Source: Chlorobium ferrooxidans DSM 13031
GTDB taxonomy: Bacteria > Bacteroidota > Chlorobiia > Chlorobiales > Chlorobiaceae
Assembly: GCF_000168715.1 (NCBI RefSeq)
Contig: NZ_AASE01000009.1
Location: forward strand, 1-64,000
Length of the DNA stretch: 64,000 bases
Direction: 5' to 3'
Of the stretch, positions 36,154 through 45,894 are shown piece by piece (position 1 is the first letter of the stretch; each line of letters begins with the position of its first letter). The translations under genes and the position numbers were made by a program. The notes under the pieces were generated by a model. That model was not told where the DNA came from. It saw nothing but the letters and a program-made list of their open reading frames with translations, and did no database searches.

Positions 36154-37635
36154 CTACTTGCGACGGGCAAAGTCGGCAATCCTGCCTTCAAACTCGGTGA
36201 ACTTCTTCTGCAGGAGCAGCAGGGCTCGCTCCTTTTCATCCTTTTTCAGAAATGAATAGATGATGCTGTTTGCAGCAAACTGTTTAACCTCGTCATAGGA
36301 GTAGCGGTAGCGGCTGGCAAGCAGCACATACTCTTCGGTGAGTGAGTTGCGTGAAACACCGGGATCGTCAGATGAGATCACTACCGGCACTCCGCTCCCT
36401 GTGTAGAGCCTGACCGGATGCGCCTCATCCTTTATGCCGAGAATAAACTCATTACTGGTGAGGTTTATCTCGACCGGAATCCGATCCTCCTTCATCCGCA
36501 TCAGGGTGGAGAGCGCTCCGGTTTCATAGGCAATATCGACTCCATGACCGATCCTGGCGGCTCCGGCTACCGAGACGGCCTCAGCGATATGATATTTCAG
36601 CTCTTCCGGCGGGACCATGCCTGATGCCAGCTCTCCGGCATGCATGGAGGTTCTGATATGGGGATACTTCTCTTTAAGATAACGGAACATCTGCATGTGC
36701 AGGCGGTAGTCACCGAGAGCAACCGGATCGTTCTCGGCACTGACGATGTTGACACCGACAACCCCGTTAACTTTGTCAGCTTCATAAAATGCGGTATAGA
36801 GGCCGGAGAAGAAAACCGAGGGGGGGGAATTCCGGGAAACATAGCTCTGGAACCGGAGGATAAAATTCTCGTCATCAACTCCTTTTCTGCTTGACTCTAC
36901 AAGTTCACGATACTGATGGACCCTGTCATTGAAAAGGGTATCCCGGGTAACACCAAGCAGGAAGCTGTCAAGCAGGGTGCGGAAATCTTTGTTATCGATG
37001 TTGATCACGCCGCTTCTGGCACGGCTGTCAAACACCGGATCGGACTTCTGATAACCGGGAGAGACAAACATGGTTTCGAGGTACTGCACGTTCTCATTTT
37101 TCGCCCGTTCCTTGAGCTTCAGGAGCCCCTCGCGGTAGTAGTTCCGGTTACTGTTGAAGATTTTTGAGAAGTAGATGAAGGTATTGAAAAACTGGGCGTC
37201 CGGAGGAAGCTGATCATGATAGTGATTGGCATAATCCTTGTCGGACCAGTGCGTGAAGAAGTCACTGGACATCGCCCTGTTGCTCCTCAGGTTTTTAACG
37301 GAGACCGTGTCTTTCAGTCTGTCGGTATCCTTTGGAGTTATAACCGAATAGTCACTTTTGCTGATCCAGCAACCCTCCCGCTGTATCCACTCCAGATAGT
37401 TCTCCGCGTAGAGTGATCCGGTGAAGTGCTGATGAATATCCCCCCCTTTCGGCATGAGGGTAAAGAAGAGCCGCAGTCCGGCAATATCCGGCTTTGCGGG
37501 TGTTATAAGCCTCTGATAGTATGCCCTGGTTGCGCTGTACGGACCTGAATCTTTCGGTCGTGCATGCAGGGTTGCTAATGGGAGAAGAAGCATCCAGAGC
37601 ATGATCAGGGGAGCTGATTTTCTGTGCATAACCAT
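36154..37635 (-). CDS. secreted adenosine deaminase-like protein
   Basis: Deaminates adenosine or related purines outside the cytoplasm, to judge by the signal peptide (MHRKSAPLIMLWMLLLPLAT, cleavage near LHA-RP). The start is uncertain: ATGs at 37635 and 37629 fit better than an upstream TTG at 37668, and no clear ribosome-binding site decides. The family metal-site motifs are present in order: DIHQHFTGS (HxH), SMHAGE, ARIGHGVD and SSDDPGVS. The protein is longer than cytosolic ADA (about 490 against 340 aa), with a 120-residue insertion after the HxH, as in secreted ADGF/CECR1-type enzymes. Confidence 0.88.
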   Translation of the reverse strand: MVMHRKSAPLIMLWMLLLPLATLHARPKDSGPYSATRAYYQRLITPAKPDIAGLRLFFTLMPKGGDIHQHFTGSLYAENYLEWIQREGCWISKSDYSVITPKDTDRLKDTVSVKNLRSNRAMSSDFFTHWSDKDYANHYHDQLPPDAQFFNTFIYFSKIFNSNRNYYREGLLKLKERAKNENVQYLETMFVSPGYQKSDPVFDSRARSGVINIDNKDFRTLLDSFLLGVTRDTLFNDRVHQYRELVESSRKGVDDENFILRFQSYVSRNSPPSVFFSGLYTAFYEADKVNGVVGVNIVSAENDPVALGDYRLHMQMFRYLKEKYPHIRTSMHAGELASGMVPPEELKYHIAEAVSVAGAARIGHGVDIAYETGALSTLMRMKEDRIPVEINLTSNEFILGIKDEAHPVRLYTGSGVPVVISSDDPGVSRNSLTEEYVLLASRYRYSYDEVKQFAANSIIYSFLKKDEKERALLLLQKKFTEFEGRIADFARRK

Positions 37636-37755
37636 CAACGTTGTTTGATGATAAAGGGTACTCTGCAAAGCCGGTTACGGTAATTTACATATTATTACTC
37701 ATCCGACCTGCAGAAGAAATTGCACTCCCCTTCACCCCTGACCACTCAGTCGGTT

Positions 37756-40179
37756 TCAATCTCCTGCTGAGGTTGCACCCGTTCTGCCTTTCCACTTCCA
37801 GTTACGGATCTCCGGCATATCCTCACCGTGCTCATGGATATACTCCTTGTGGGTGATAAGCATATCGCGCACAAACTGCTTTATATAGGCCGCCCTGTCC
37901 CGGAGACGGTCAACGCGCTCCACCACGTCGGCAACAAGATGGAAGCGGTCAAGATCGTTCATCACCAGAATATCAAATGGCGTTGTCGTTGTTCCCTCCT
38001 CCTTGTAGCCCCTGACATGCAGGTTTTTATGGTTTGTACGGCGGTAGGCCAGCCGGTGAATCAGCCATGGGTAACCGTGGTAGGCAAAAATTATTGGCTT
38101 GTCGGTTGTAAAAATATCATCAAAATCCCTGTCACTCAATCCGTGAGGATGCTCTTCACGAGGCTGCAGGGTCATCAGATTAACAACATTGACAACGCGG
38201 ATTTTGATGTCGGGAATCTTTTCCCGCAAAATATCAACCGCTGCAAGTGTTTCAAGTGTGGGAACATCTCCGGCGCAAGCCATGACCACATCGGGCTCAC
38301 CGTCGGCTGAATCATTCGAGGCCCACTCCCAGATACTGATGCCGAAGGCACAGTGGCGGACGGCTGCCTCCATGTCAAGCCACTGCCATTCAGGCTGCTT
38401 GCCGGCAACAATGACATTGATATAGTTGCGCGACTTCAGGCAGTGATCGGTCACCGAAAGAAGCGTATTGGCATCCGGAGGCAGATAGACCCGGATTACA
38501 CTCGACTTTTTGTTGACGACATGATCGATAAAGCCGGGATCCTGATGGGAGAATCCGTTATGGTCCTGTCGCCAGACGTGGGAGGTGAGCAGGTAGTTCA
38601 GCGAGGCGACAGGCCTGCGCCAGGGAATTTGCGTCGAGGTGATTTTAAGCCATTTAGCATGCTGGTTGAACATGGAGTCGATGATATGAATAAAGGCTTC
38701 ATAGCATGAAAAAAGCCCGTGCCTGCCGGTCAGAAGGTAGCCCTCAAGCCAGCCCTGGCAGGTATGCTCTGAAAGAATCTCCATCACCCTGCCGTCGGGC
38801 GAAAGATGCTCATCATAGGGCAGAATATTCTCCATCCATGATCGGGCGGTGACCTGAAAAAGTGCATCAAGGCGGTTTGAAGCGGTTTCATCAGGACCGA
38901 ATACCCGGAAATTCCTGGAAGATTCATTCAGTTTCATGATATCACGCAAAAAGGCACCCATCACCATGGTCGCTTCGGCCCTGACCGAACCGGGTGAGGG
39001 CACGGCAACACCGTACTCACGGAAATCCGGCAGCCGCAGCGACTTCAGGAGCAGCCCTCCGTTTGCATGGGGATTGTCACCCATACGCTTCTTCCCTTTC
39101 GGAACAAGCGCCATCAGTTCCGGCTGGGGAGCACCGGAAGGGGTAAAGAGCTCTTCGGGACGGTAGCTGCGCATCCACTCCTCAAGCAGGCGGAGGTGTG
39201 CAGGATTTTCCCGAACCGCTGTAACGGGAAGCTGATGGGAGCGCCAGAAATCCTCGACTTTCAGGCCGTCAACCTCTTTCGGGCCTGTCCATCCTTTCGG
39301 CGTGCGCAATACTATCATAGGCCAGCATGGCCGTTCATGCAGTCCCTGCTTGCGGGCAGCGTACTGAATTTCGGCTATTTCGTCAAGGCAGATGTCAAGT
39401 ACCGAAGCCATCTTCTGATGCATCGGCTCAGCCTCTGATCCTTCAACAAAATAGGGTTTGTAACCATACCCGGTCAGGAGGCTTTCCAGCTCATCGTGCG
39501 GTATGCGGGCGAGCAGTGAGGGGTTGGCAATTTTATAGCCGTTCAGATGCAGAATCGGCAGCACCGCGCCATCCCGGGCGGGATTGAGGAATTTGCTGGA
39601 GTGCCACGATGCTGCAAGAGGGCCAGTTTCAGCTTCTCCGTCACCGATAACACAGGCTGCAACAAGGTCGGGATTATCAAAAACCGCACCGAAAGCATGT
39701 GAGAGCGAGTAGCCGAGCTCACCCCCTTCATGAATGGAGCCGGGCGTTTCAGGCGCAACATGGCTTGGAATTCCTCCTGGAAATGAAAACTGCCTGAAGA
39801 GGTTTTTCATTCCTGCCTCATCCTGCGAAATGTTGGGATAGTATTCGCTGTAGGTCCCCTCAAGCCAGACATTGGCCACAACAGCAGGACCCCCGTGACC
39901 AGGCCCGGAAATGTAGATGATATCGAGGTTGCGCTGAAGAATCGCCCTATTGAGATGCACGTAAATAAAATTCTGGCCCGGTGTTGTGCCCCAGTGACCC
40001 AGCAGACGGGGCTTGATATGTTCGGGCTTCAATGGCTGCAGGAGCAGCGGATTATCGAGCAGGTAGATCTGCCCCACCGCAAGATAGTTCGCTGCCCTCC
40101 AGCAGGCGTGAATGGCATGAAGCCCGGTTTGGGTGAGCGGTGCTGCAAAAACCTCTTCCTGTGTCTGGTTGCTCATCAT
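37756..40179 (-). CDS. xfp: xylulose-5-phosphate/fructose-6-phosphate phosphoketolase
   Basis: TPP enzyme splitting xylulose-5-P or fructose-6-P into acetyl-phosphate and an aldose phosphate. About 807 aa, full length. Family motifs include [42 protein letters not shown] and the TPP-binding [20 protein letters not shown]. Tandem ATGs at 40179 and 40176 are the likely starts. It lies downstream of acetate kinase and a phosphotransacetylase on the same strand. Together these interconvert sugar phosphates, acetyl-phosphate, acetate and acetyl-CoA, which would let the cell recover ATP or acetyl-CoA from stored glycogen. The gap to ackA is 64 bases. Confidence 0.96.
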   Translation of the reverse strand: MMSNQTQEEVFAAPLTQTGLHAIHACWRAANYLAVGQIYLLDNPLLLQPLKPEHIKPRLLGHWGTTPGQNFIYVHLNRAILQRNLDIIYISGPGHGGPAVVANVWLEGTYSEYYPNISQDEAGMKNLFRQFSFPGGIPSHVAPETPGSIHEGGELGYSLSHAFGAVFDNPDLVAACVIGDGEAETGPLAASWHSSKFLNPARDGAVLPILHLNGYKIANPSLLARIPHDELESLLTGYGYKPYFVEGSEAEPMHQKMASVLDICLDEIAEIQYAARKQGLHERPCWPMIVLRTPKGWTGPKEVDGLKVEDFWRSHQLPVTAVRENPAHLRLLEEWMRSYRPEELFTPSGAPQPELMALVPKGKKRMGDNPHANGGLLLKSLRLPDFREYGVAVPSPGSVRAEATMVMGAFLRDIMKLNESSRNFRVFGPDETASNRLDALFQVTARSWMENILPYDEHLSPDGRVMEILSEHTCQGWLEGYLLTGRHGLFSCYEAFIHIIDSMFNQHAKWLKITSTQIPWRRPVASLNYLLTSHVWRQDHNGFSHQDPGFIDHVVNKKSSVIRVYLPPDANTLLSVTDHCLKSRNYINVIVAGKQPEWQWLDMEAAVRHCAFGISIWEWASNDSADGEPDVVMACAGDVPTLETLAAVDILREKIPDIKIRVVNVVNLMTLQPREEHPHGLSDRDFDDIFTTDKPIIFAYHGYPWLIHRLAYRRTNHKNLHVRGYKEEGTTTTPFDILVMNDLDRFHLVADVVERVDRLRDRAAYIKQFVRDMLITHKEYIHEHGEDMPEIRNWKWKGRTGATSAGD

Positions 40180-40243
40180 CGTATCAGTTAGTTTGTTCAG
40201 GGTCACTTCACACGCTTTTCAGGAGTACCCGTAAGGGCACTCT

Positions 40244-41449
40244 CTACATCTCTTTCAGCTGACGCGCTTTCAGCACCTTCAGGGTGTGGCGGGCAATCAT
40301 CAGCTCCTCATTGGTATTTATAATGTTGATCTCAACCGCTCCCTCTTCATGGGATATGACCGCCGCATGCTCCCGGTTTTTGGCCTCATCTATCCTGATG
40401 CCGAGAAATTCCAGCCCGGCAGAGAGGCGGGAGCGGATTTCAGCTGAATTTTCACCTATCCCTCCGCTGAATATGAGCCTGTCAACCCCTCCCAGCACAG
40501 CGGCAAGTGAACCCAGAGATTTGCGGGCCTGGTAACAGAAGAGCTCAACAGCCTCACGTGCGGCGCTGTCAGCCTCTTCTGCATTGAGCAGTTCGCGCAT
40601 ATCATCCGTCCGGCCGGAGATACCGAGCAGTCCGGAGCGCCGGGTCACCAACTCCTTGATTTCGGCAGGAGTCATGCGACCCTGCTCAAGCAGAAACAAA
40701 ATCACTCCGGGGTCCAGGTCACCGGTACGGGTACTCATCACGAGCCCTCCCGCCGGAGAAAAGCCCATTGTGGTCTCTATGCTCCGGCCATCCCTGACGG
40801 CAACCATGCTTGCGCCGTGCCCCAGATGGGCCATAATAATTCGACCCTCCAGCTTCCCCGGAGAAGCCTGCTTCAGAAGCTCTCCGAGGATGTATTCATA
40901 GGAGAGTCCATGAAAGCCGTAGCGCCTAACCCCTGCGGAGCGGACGGATTGCGGCAGGGCATAGAGCTTTGCCACAGAGGGCATTGTTGCGTGAAAGGAG
41001 GTGTCGAAACAGGCGACCTGCAGCGTGCCGGGAAAAAGCTTTTCAAGATGGCGCAAAGCCTTCAATGCAGGAGGGAGGTGCTCCGGCGCAAACGGCGAGA
41101 GCTCCTCAAGCGAGGCGATGAGCTGCCTGGTAACCACCTGTGGTTCCGAGAAAAGGGGGCCCCCGTGAACCATGCGATGACCGATGGCATCAGGCCGGAG
41201 AGCTGCGAAGTACGAAGTCAGACGGGAGAACACAAATTCACATGCTGCCACATGATCCTCAACCGATGCACTTTCGCTCGCCAGAGAGCGACCCCCTCCA
41301 TCAAAAAGCGAGTAGCTCCCTCCGGAGCTGCCGATGCGTGTCAGTGAACCCGAAAAAATCACACGCGACTCTTCACCGACCTCATAGAGGGCAAACTTGA
41401 TACTGGATGACCCGGTATTGAAAGCCAGAATTCGGTTGTTCAATTGCAT
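40244..41449 (-). CDS. ackA: acetate kinase
   Basis: Transfers phosphate between acetyl-phosphate and ADP. The 401-aa product has the ASKHA-fold signatures LAFNTGSSSIKFALY at the start, AIGHRMVHGG, CFDTSFHATMP with the catalytic-site Asp and Arg region, RYGFHGLSYEYI, and MAHLGHGASM, STRTGDLDPG and SGGIGENSAEIR. It sits between the phosphotransacetylase-like and phosphoketolase genes on the same strand with gaps of 42 and 64 bases, indicating an operon. Confidence 0.97.
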   Translation of the reverse strand: MQLNNRILAFNTGSSSIKFALYEVGEESRVIFSGSLTRIGSSGGSYSLFDGGGRSLASESASVEDHVAACEFVFSRLTSYFAALRPDAIGHRMVHGGPLFSEPQVVTRQLIASLEELSPFAPEHLPPALKALRHLEKLFPGTLQVACFDTSFHATMPSVAKLYALPQSVRSAGVRRYGFHGLSYEYILGELLKQASPGKLEGRIIMAHLGHGASMVAVRDGRSIETTMGFSPAGGLVMSTRTGDLDPGVILFLLEQGRMTPAEIKELVTRRSGLLGISGRTDDMRELLNAEEADSAAREAVELFCYQARKSLGSLAAVLGGVDRLIFSGGIGENSAEIRSRLSAGLEFLGIRIDEAKNREHAAVISHEEGAVEINIINTNEELMIARHTLKVLKARQLKEM

Positions 41450-41491
41450 AGATGTCAGTGAAAAGATACGGCAGGGTTGACTCCCTCCATC

Positions 41492-42478
41492 TTATTTTAT
41501 ACGACCTGAACGACGGGCATCAGACACTAAAACCGCCAGTGCGCAGGAGAGAATCCGGGTGCGCTGACTGTCTGCCCTGCTGGTAAGAATGATCGGAACA
41601 CGCGCGCCCATGACAATTCCGGCTGCATCCGCACGGTTGATGAACGTAATCTGTTTTGCCAGGATGTTGCCTGCTTCAATATCGGGAGCGAGCAGAATAT
41701 CCGGATCGCCGGCAACGTCGGAAACAATACCTTTTTCCAGAGCGGCCTCTCTGCTGACAGCGTTGTCGAGAGCAAGCGGCCCGTCAATAATGCAGCCGAT
41801 GATTTGTTTGCGTTCAGCCATCTTGCAGAGTGCGGCAGCGTCCAGTGTCGCCTGCATTTTCGGATTCACGAGTTCAACAGCGGCCAGAACCGCTATTTTA
41901 GGCAGCCGGTGTTCATCAGTCAGTGCCAGCCAGACATCAGCAGCATTGCGGCAGATATCCGCCTTGGCAAGAAGGTCCGGCGCAATATTGACTACAGCAT
42001 CGGTAATGATCAGCCATTTATGATAGCCGGCCGTATCCATAACATACGAGTGCGAGAGTCTCCTTCCGGTTCGCAGGCCTGACGTTGAAGCCACAACAGG
42101 ATAAAGCATCTCTTCGGTATGCAGGGAGCCCTTCATGATTGCATCAACCGTGCCGGCAGCGGCTAATTCAACCGCCTTCTGGGCTGCTGCATGACTGTGC
42201 TTGACATCAACAAGCTGCCAGGCGGAGATATCAATACCGGCTCTTTCGGCAACGTCGCGAACGCGGCCAAGAGGGCCTACCAGAACCGGGGTAATGAGGT
42301 TTTCCTGCTCGGCAGTCACAATCGAGCTGAGAACCAGCTCATCGACCGGATGGACAACTGCTGTAATGACCGGAGGCAATTCCTCGCAGGCCTTCAGTAC
42401 TGCATGATAGCGGTCATGGGAGTGAACCTGTATTTCAGGCGGTTCATCACTTGCAAACATATGAAGCGTATCGGTCAT
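41492..42478 (-). CDS. phosphate acetyl/butyryltransferase family protein
   Basis: Interconverts acyl-CoA and acyl-phosphate. The 328-aa product has the Pta/Ptb fold with DAIMKGSLHTEEML, SHSYVMD, ITDAVVNIAPDLLAK, DGPLALDNAVS and PDIEAGNILAKQI. The sequence resembles the phosphate butyryltransferase branch and the C-terminal domains of enoyl-CoA hydratase/Pta fusions more than the long Pta enzymes, but context with acetate kinase and phosphoketolase favours acetyl-CoA as substrate. It is first in the operon. The gene is probably transcribed from the 42479-42564 gap. Confidence 0.88.
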   Translation of the reverse strand: MTDTLHMFASDEPPEIQVHSHDRYHAVLKACEELPPVITAVVHPVDELVLSSIVTAEQENLITPVLVGPLGRVRDVAERAGIDISAWQLVDVKHSHAAAQKAVELAAAGTVDAIMKGSLHTEEMLYPVVASTSGLRTGRRLSHSYVMDTAGYHKWLIITDAVVNIAPDLLAKADICRNAADVWLALTDEHRLPKIAVLAAVELVNPKMQATLDAAALCKMAERKQIIGCIIDGPLALDNAVSREAALEKGIVSDVAGDPDILLAPDIEAGNILAKQITFINRADAAGIVMGARVPIILTSRADSQRTRILSCALAVLVSDARRSGRIK

Positions 42479-42564
42479 GAATTATCCTTTGGTTCCTTAT
42501 AAAAAAAGCTCAGCGATCCCCTGTAAGAGGCCTGAAACAGCCCCGGAGGAGCCACGCCCGCACC

Positions 42565-43137
42565 TTACAAGGGCGACGGAACATGCAGTTTCACCCAGGC
42601 AACATACCTGTCCATCCAGCTCTGCAGGAACTGTCGGCTCCCCTCCCCGATATCACCCTTTTGATCAAAGAGGCCATCTTTCTGCTGAATGAAGGCTTCA
42701 GGCTGAGCGAGCACTGCCACATCGAGAGCCGCCAGAATGTTGCGCAGATGCTGCTGCGCCATTGCCGTACCGGCTGCACTGGGAGAGACACCAAGAATGC
42801 CGGCAGGTTTACCTGACCATGCATTTTGCCCGGAGGGGCGCGAAGCGTGATCAAGGGCGTTTTTAAGCACACCGGGAATGGAGCGGTTGTACTCGGGAGT
42901 CACAAAGATAAGAGCATGGGCCTCACGTATCCTGCTTTTGAAGCGCAGAACGGATTCCGCCTGCCGGGCATCATCGTCCTGATTGTAAAGCGGCAGTTCA
43001 CCGATTTTGACATCGCTGAACGAGAACTCCCCGGGCGCCAGCCTGACGAGCGCATTGGCCAGCTGACGGTTGAAGGAGTCCTTTCTGAGGCTTCCGACAA
43101 TAATCGCAATTCTGTATTCTTTCATGGTCCTCTTCAT
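42565..43137 (-). CDS. NADPH-dependent FMN reductase-family flavoprotein
   Basis: The 190-aa flavodoxin-like protein has the FMN phosphate loop GSLRKDSFNRQLA and the second signature TPEYNRSIPGVLKNALDHAS, typical of NADPH:quinone/chromate/azo reductases. Either the ATG at 43137 or the one at 43125 (MKEYRIAI) could be the start; the latter follows AAGAGG closely. It lies 8 bases after the DODA-type dioxygenase-like gene on the same strand, so the two are probably co-transcribed. Substrate unknown. Confidence 0.88.
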   Translation of the reverse strand: MKRTMKEYRIAIIVGSLRKDSFNRQLANALVRLAPGEFSFSDVKIGELPLYNQDDDARQAESVLRFKSRIREAHALIFVTPEYNRSIPGVLKNALDHASRPSGQNAWSGKPAGILGVSPSAAGTAMAQQHLRNILAALDVAVLAQPEAFIQQKDGLFDQKGDIGEGSRQFLQSWMDRYVAWVKLHVPSPL

Positions 43138-43145
43138 TTTAAAAG

Positions 43146-43928
43146 TTATCCGCCAACAGAGACCGAGAGCATGGAGAGTGAACCTCCCTCAATCCCTTCG
43201 ACCGGAAAGCCGGGCGGTTCATCTTCACGCTGTAAACCCAGCAGATAGAGCAGCGGCAGAAAGTGCTCGGGTGTCGGAACCGACAGCCGGGCATCCTCAC
43301 CCATTTTCCGGTAGTCAACAAGCTCACGCCCCCGCCCTTCGATAATGAGTTTGCGTGCTTCATGTTCAAATCTGAGAGCCCACTCACAGGGGGGTACCGA
43401 CTCATCGCCCCAGGCATAGGCGGCAAGGTTATGGACAATATTGCCGCTGCAGAGAATGAGTACCCCCTCTTCACGCAGTGGCTGAAGGCGTCTCCCGGTT
43501 TCAAAATGAAATTCGGGGTTCATGGAGGCATCGATACTGAGCTGGACGACGGGAATGTCACCATCGGGAAAAATATGAGCGAGCAGAGACCAGGTGCCAT
43601 GATCCAGCCCGCGCTGCTCATCGAGACGCACCGCAACCGGCAGAAGAAACTGCTGAACCCTCCGGGCAAGTCCGGGACTCCCCGGAGCAGGGTATGTTAC
43701 GCTGTAGAGTTCGGCCGGAAATCCTCCGAAATCGTGCATGGTTTCGGGATGAGGGCTGGCTGTCACCGCACTTTCGGGCAGGTACCAGTGCGCCGATATG
43801 GCCAGAATTGCCCCGGGTCGGGGTATGGTTTGGCCATATCGGCGCCAGCTTTCGCTGTATCTGTTTGATTGCATCGCATTCATCGGACTTCCATGTCCGA
43901 AAAAAACAGCCGGCATCACCATACTCAT
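43146..43928 (-). CDS. DODA-type (LigB-like) extradiol dioxygenase, YgiD-like
   Basis: The 260-aa protein has the class III extradiol ring-cleavage pattern: VFFGHGSPMNAM, ISAHWY, HDFGGFP, GLDHGTWSLL and LCSGNIVHNL. These supply the metal-binding histidines and the catalytic His of 4,5-DOPA dioxygenase family members such as YgiD. The physiological substrate in a green sulfur bacterium is unclear, since strictly anaerobic growth leaves little O2 for ring cleavage. Within the gene, 43790-43804 and 43831-43845 form a perfect 15-base inverted repeat. It precedes the flavin reductase in a two-gene unit. Confidence 0.88.
   Translation of the reverse strand: MSMVMPAVFFGHGSPMNAMQSNRYSESWRRYGQTIPRPGAILAISAHWYLPESAVTASPHPETMHDFGGFPAELYSVTYPAPGSPGLARRVQQFLLPVAVRLDEQRGLDHGTWSLLAHIFPDGDIPVVQLSIDASMNPEFHFETGRRLQPLREEGVLILCSGNIVHNLAAYAWGDESVPPCEWALRFEHEARKLIIEGRGRELVDYRKMGEDARLSVPTPEHFLPLLYLLGLQREDEPPGFPVEGIEGGSLSMLSVSVGG
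43790..43845. repeat. 15-base perfect inverted repeat inside the dioxygenase gene
   Basis: GCGCCGATATGGCCA at 43790-43804 is exactly complementary to 43831-43845. The 26-base spacer contains its own CCCCG/CGGGG stem. The arms encode part of the N-terminal region (around WRRYGQT and AISAHW). A hairpin this stable in coding sequence could affect translation or be chance. Confidence 0.6.
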
Positions 43929-44169
43929 AGCCTTCGCCTCTTGTTTTCATGATCTGCTGTCTATTACAACACGAAACAGCCCGCATAGATTCCTCTCATT
44001 CGCAAGAGGATGTGTAATGGAACAAACAAAGAGCGGACGCTGAGAGTTGCCGCTGACAGAACGCTTCCCTCATGCTTTCAATAATCAGATTATATATTCC
44101 TGCCTGCCGGCACTTGTTAAGCAGATTAATGGTTATAGCAGAGTGTGAGCAACCTGTAACCAATGATCC

Positions 44170-45894
44170 ATGCATCACTTTTTGAACGATATATCCATGG
44201 TGTTCGCCGGAGAGGCGGGACAGGGTCTTCAGACCGTGACGGAAACTCTTCTCCGCATTCTTGCAAAAAGCGGCTACAACGTCTTCTCGTGCACAGAGTA
44301 CATGTCACGAATCCGTGGAGGGTGCAATACCACGGAGATCCGGATAACAGACAAAAAGCAACGCGCCTATCTGGAACGCATCGATATGCTTTTTGCCCTC
44401 TCCCCGCTTGCTGTCGAACACCTGAAAAGCCGGATCAACAGCGGGACACTGATATTTGCTGAAAAATCGCAGTTCGCTGAAAGATGGGATGAGCGCTACA
44501 TTGATACCCCCTTCAGGAGGTTTGCCGTTGAAACCGGCAGCCCTGTTTTTTCAAATACGGTCGCCGCAGGAACAGTATTCGGCATGATCGGCCTGCCGTT
44601 TGAACGCTTTACCGACTACCTCGGTGAACAGTTTGCTGCAAAGGGTGAAGATACCGTTTCGAAAAACTGCATGGCGGCAAAGCTCGGTTACGATTTCGGA
44701 CGCCTGATTGCTGCTGACAAAGCAATTCTTCTTCCTTCACCGGCCCTGACCGGGAGCTCCGGACGTCTGCTCATGGACGGCAATTCAGCACTCGGTATCG
44801 GCGCAATCGCTGCCGGCTGCAATTTTATAAGCTCCTACCCGATGTCTCCCGGAACAGGGCTCCTTACTTTTCTTGCAGCCAGATCGAAAGCATTCGGCAT
44901 CGTAGTCGATCAGGCTGAGGATGAAATTGCCGCTGTCAATGCCGGTATTGGCGCCTCCTACTGCGGCGCAAGGGCGATTGTGACAACTTCAGGCGGCGGC
45001 TTTGACCTGATGCAGGAGGGTGTGAGCCTTGCCGGCATGATCGAGACACCGATTGTTATCCATATCGCTCAGCGGCCCGGACCGGCCACTGGCCTGCCGA
45101 CCCGGACGGAGCAGGGCGACCTCAACCTTGCACTGCATGCCGGTCACGGCGATTTCGCAAGAGCCATCCTTGCACCCGGCACGCTTGAGGAACTTGCTGA
45201 ATCCATGCAGCATGCCTTCACGCTTGCCCACTGCTTCCAGATTCCCGTGTTTGTGCTGACCGACCAGTACCTGCTCGACGCTGTCACCACTATTGAGCGC
45301 AGGGATATTAAACGGCTCCCCGCTGAAACAGCAGTCATAAAAACCGGGGCCGGCTACCAACGTTTTCTCTTCACCGACGACGGCCTGAGTCCTCGCGGTG
45401 TTCCTGGCTATGGCGATGGTCTGGTTCGGGTTGATTCCGATGAGCATGATGAAAACGGCCTCATTACGGAGAGCTTTGAAATGAGAGCAAGAATGGTTGA
45501 AAAGCGGCTGAAACGAATGAAACCGCTCGCTGAAGCGGCCCTGATGCCCTCAATTATCGGCAGCATCAAAGAGGCTGATGTTGTGGTGATTGCCTGGGGC
45601 TCCAACCGGGGAGTCCTTGAAGAGGCGATTGAAATACTCGGAAACAAACGAGTTGCCGGTATCCATTTTTCGCAGCTCTTTCCGCTCAATCCGGATGTAA
45701 AATCACTGCTTGAAAAGAGAGCACTCGTGGTTATGGAAAACAATGCTGCCGGTCAGTTTGCCGATCTTCTCTCTCTTCAGACAGGCCTGAGCATTGCGCA
45801 CCGGATAGTTAAAACCACGGGCGAACCGTTCAGTGTGGAAGAGGTTGCAGAAGCTTTGAGCGCCTTTAAAGAGTCAAAACGAGCCCGACCATGA
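44170..45894 (+). CDS. korA: 2-oxoacid:ferredoxin oxidoreductase, fused gamma/alpha subunit
   Basis: Oxidises or, in the reductive TCA cycle, synthesises a 2-oxoacid with ferredoxin as redox partner. The 574-aa product has an N-terminal gamma-type domain (about 1-185; VFAGEAGQGLQTVTETLLRI, then SRIRGGCNTTEIRI) fused to an alpha domain (SYPMSPGTGLLTFL, then VVDQAEDEIAAVNAGIGASY and TSGGGFDLMQEGVSLAG). This is the two-subunit KorAB architecture. The next gene overlaps by four bases. 2-oxoglutarate is the likely substrate by resemblance, but other 2-oxoacids are possible. The preceding 240 bases are non-coding and should contain the promoter. Confidence 0.9.
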   Translation: MHHFLNDISMVFAGEAGQGLQTVTETLLRILAKSGYNVFSCTEYMSRIRGGCNTTEIRITDKKQRAYLERIDMLFALSPLAVEHLKSRINSGTLIFAEKSQFAERWDERYIDTPFRRFAVETGSPVFSNTVAAGTVFGMIGLPFERFTDYLGEQFAAKGEDTVSKNCMAAKLGYDFGRLIAADKAILLPSPALTGSSGRLLMDGNSALGIGAIAAGCNFISSYPMSPGTGLLTFLAARSKAFGIVVDQAEDEIAAVNAGIGASYCGARAIVTTSGGGFDLMQEGVSLAGMIETPIVIHIAQRPGPATGLPTRTEQGDLNLALHAGHGDFARAILAPGTLEELAESMQHAFTLAHCFQIPVFVLTDQYLLDAVTTIERRDIKRLPAETAVIKTGAGYQRFLFTDDGLSPRGVPGYGDGLVRVDSDEHDENGLITESFEMRARMVEKRLKRMKPLAEAALMPSIIGSIKEADVVVIAWGSNRGVLEEAIEILGNKRVAGIHFSQLFPLNPDVKSLLEKRALVVMENNAAGQFADLLSLQTGLSIAHRIVKTTGEPFSVEEVAEALSAFKESKRARP

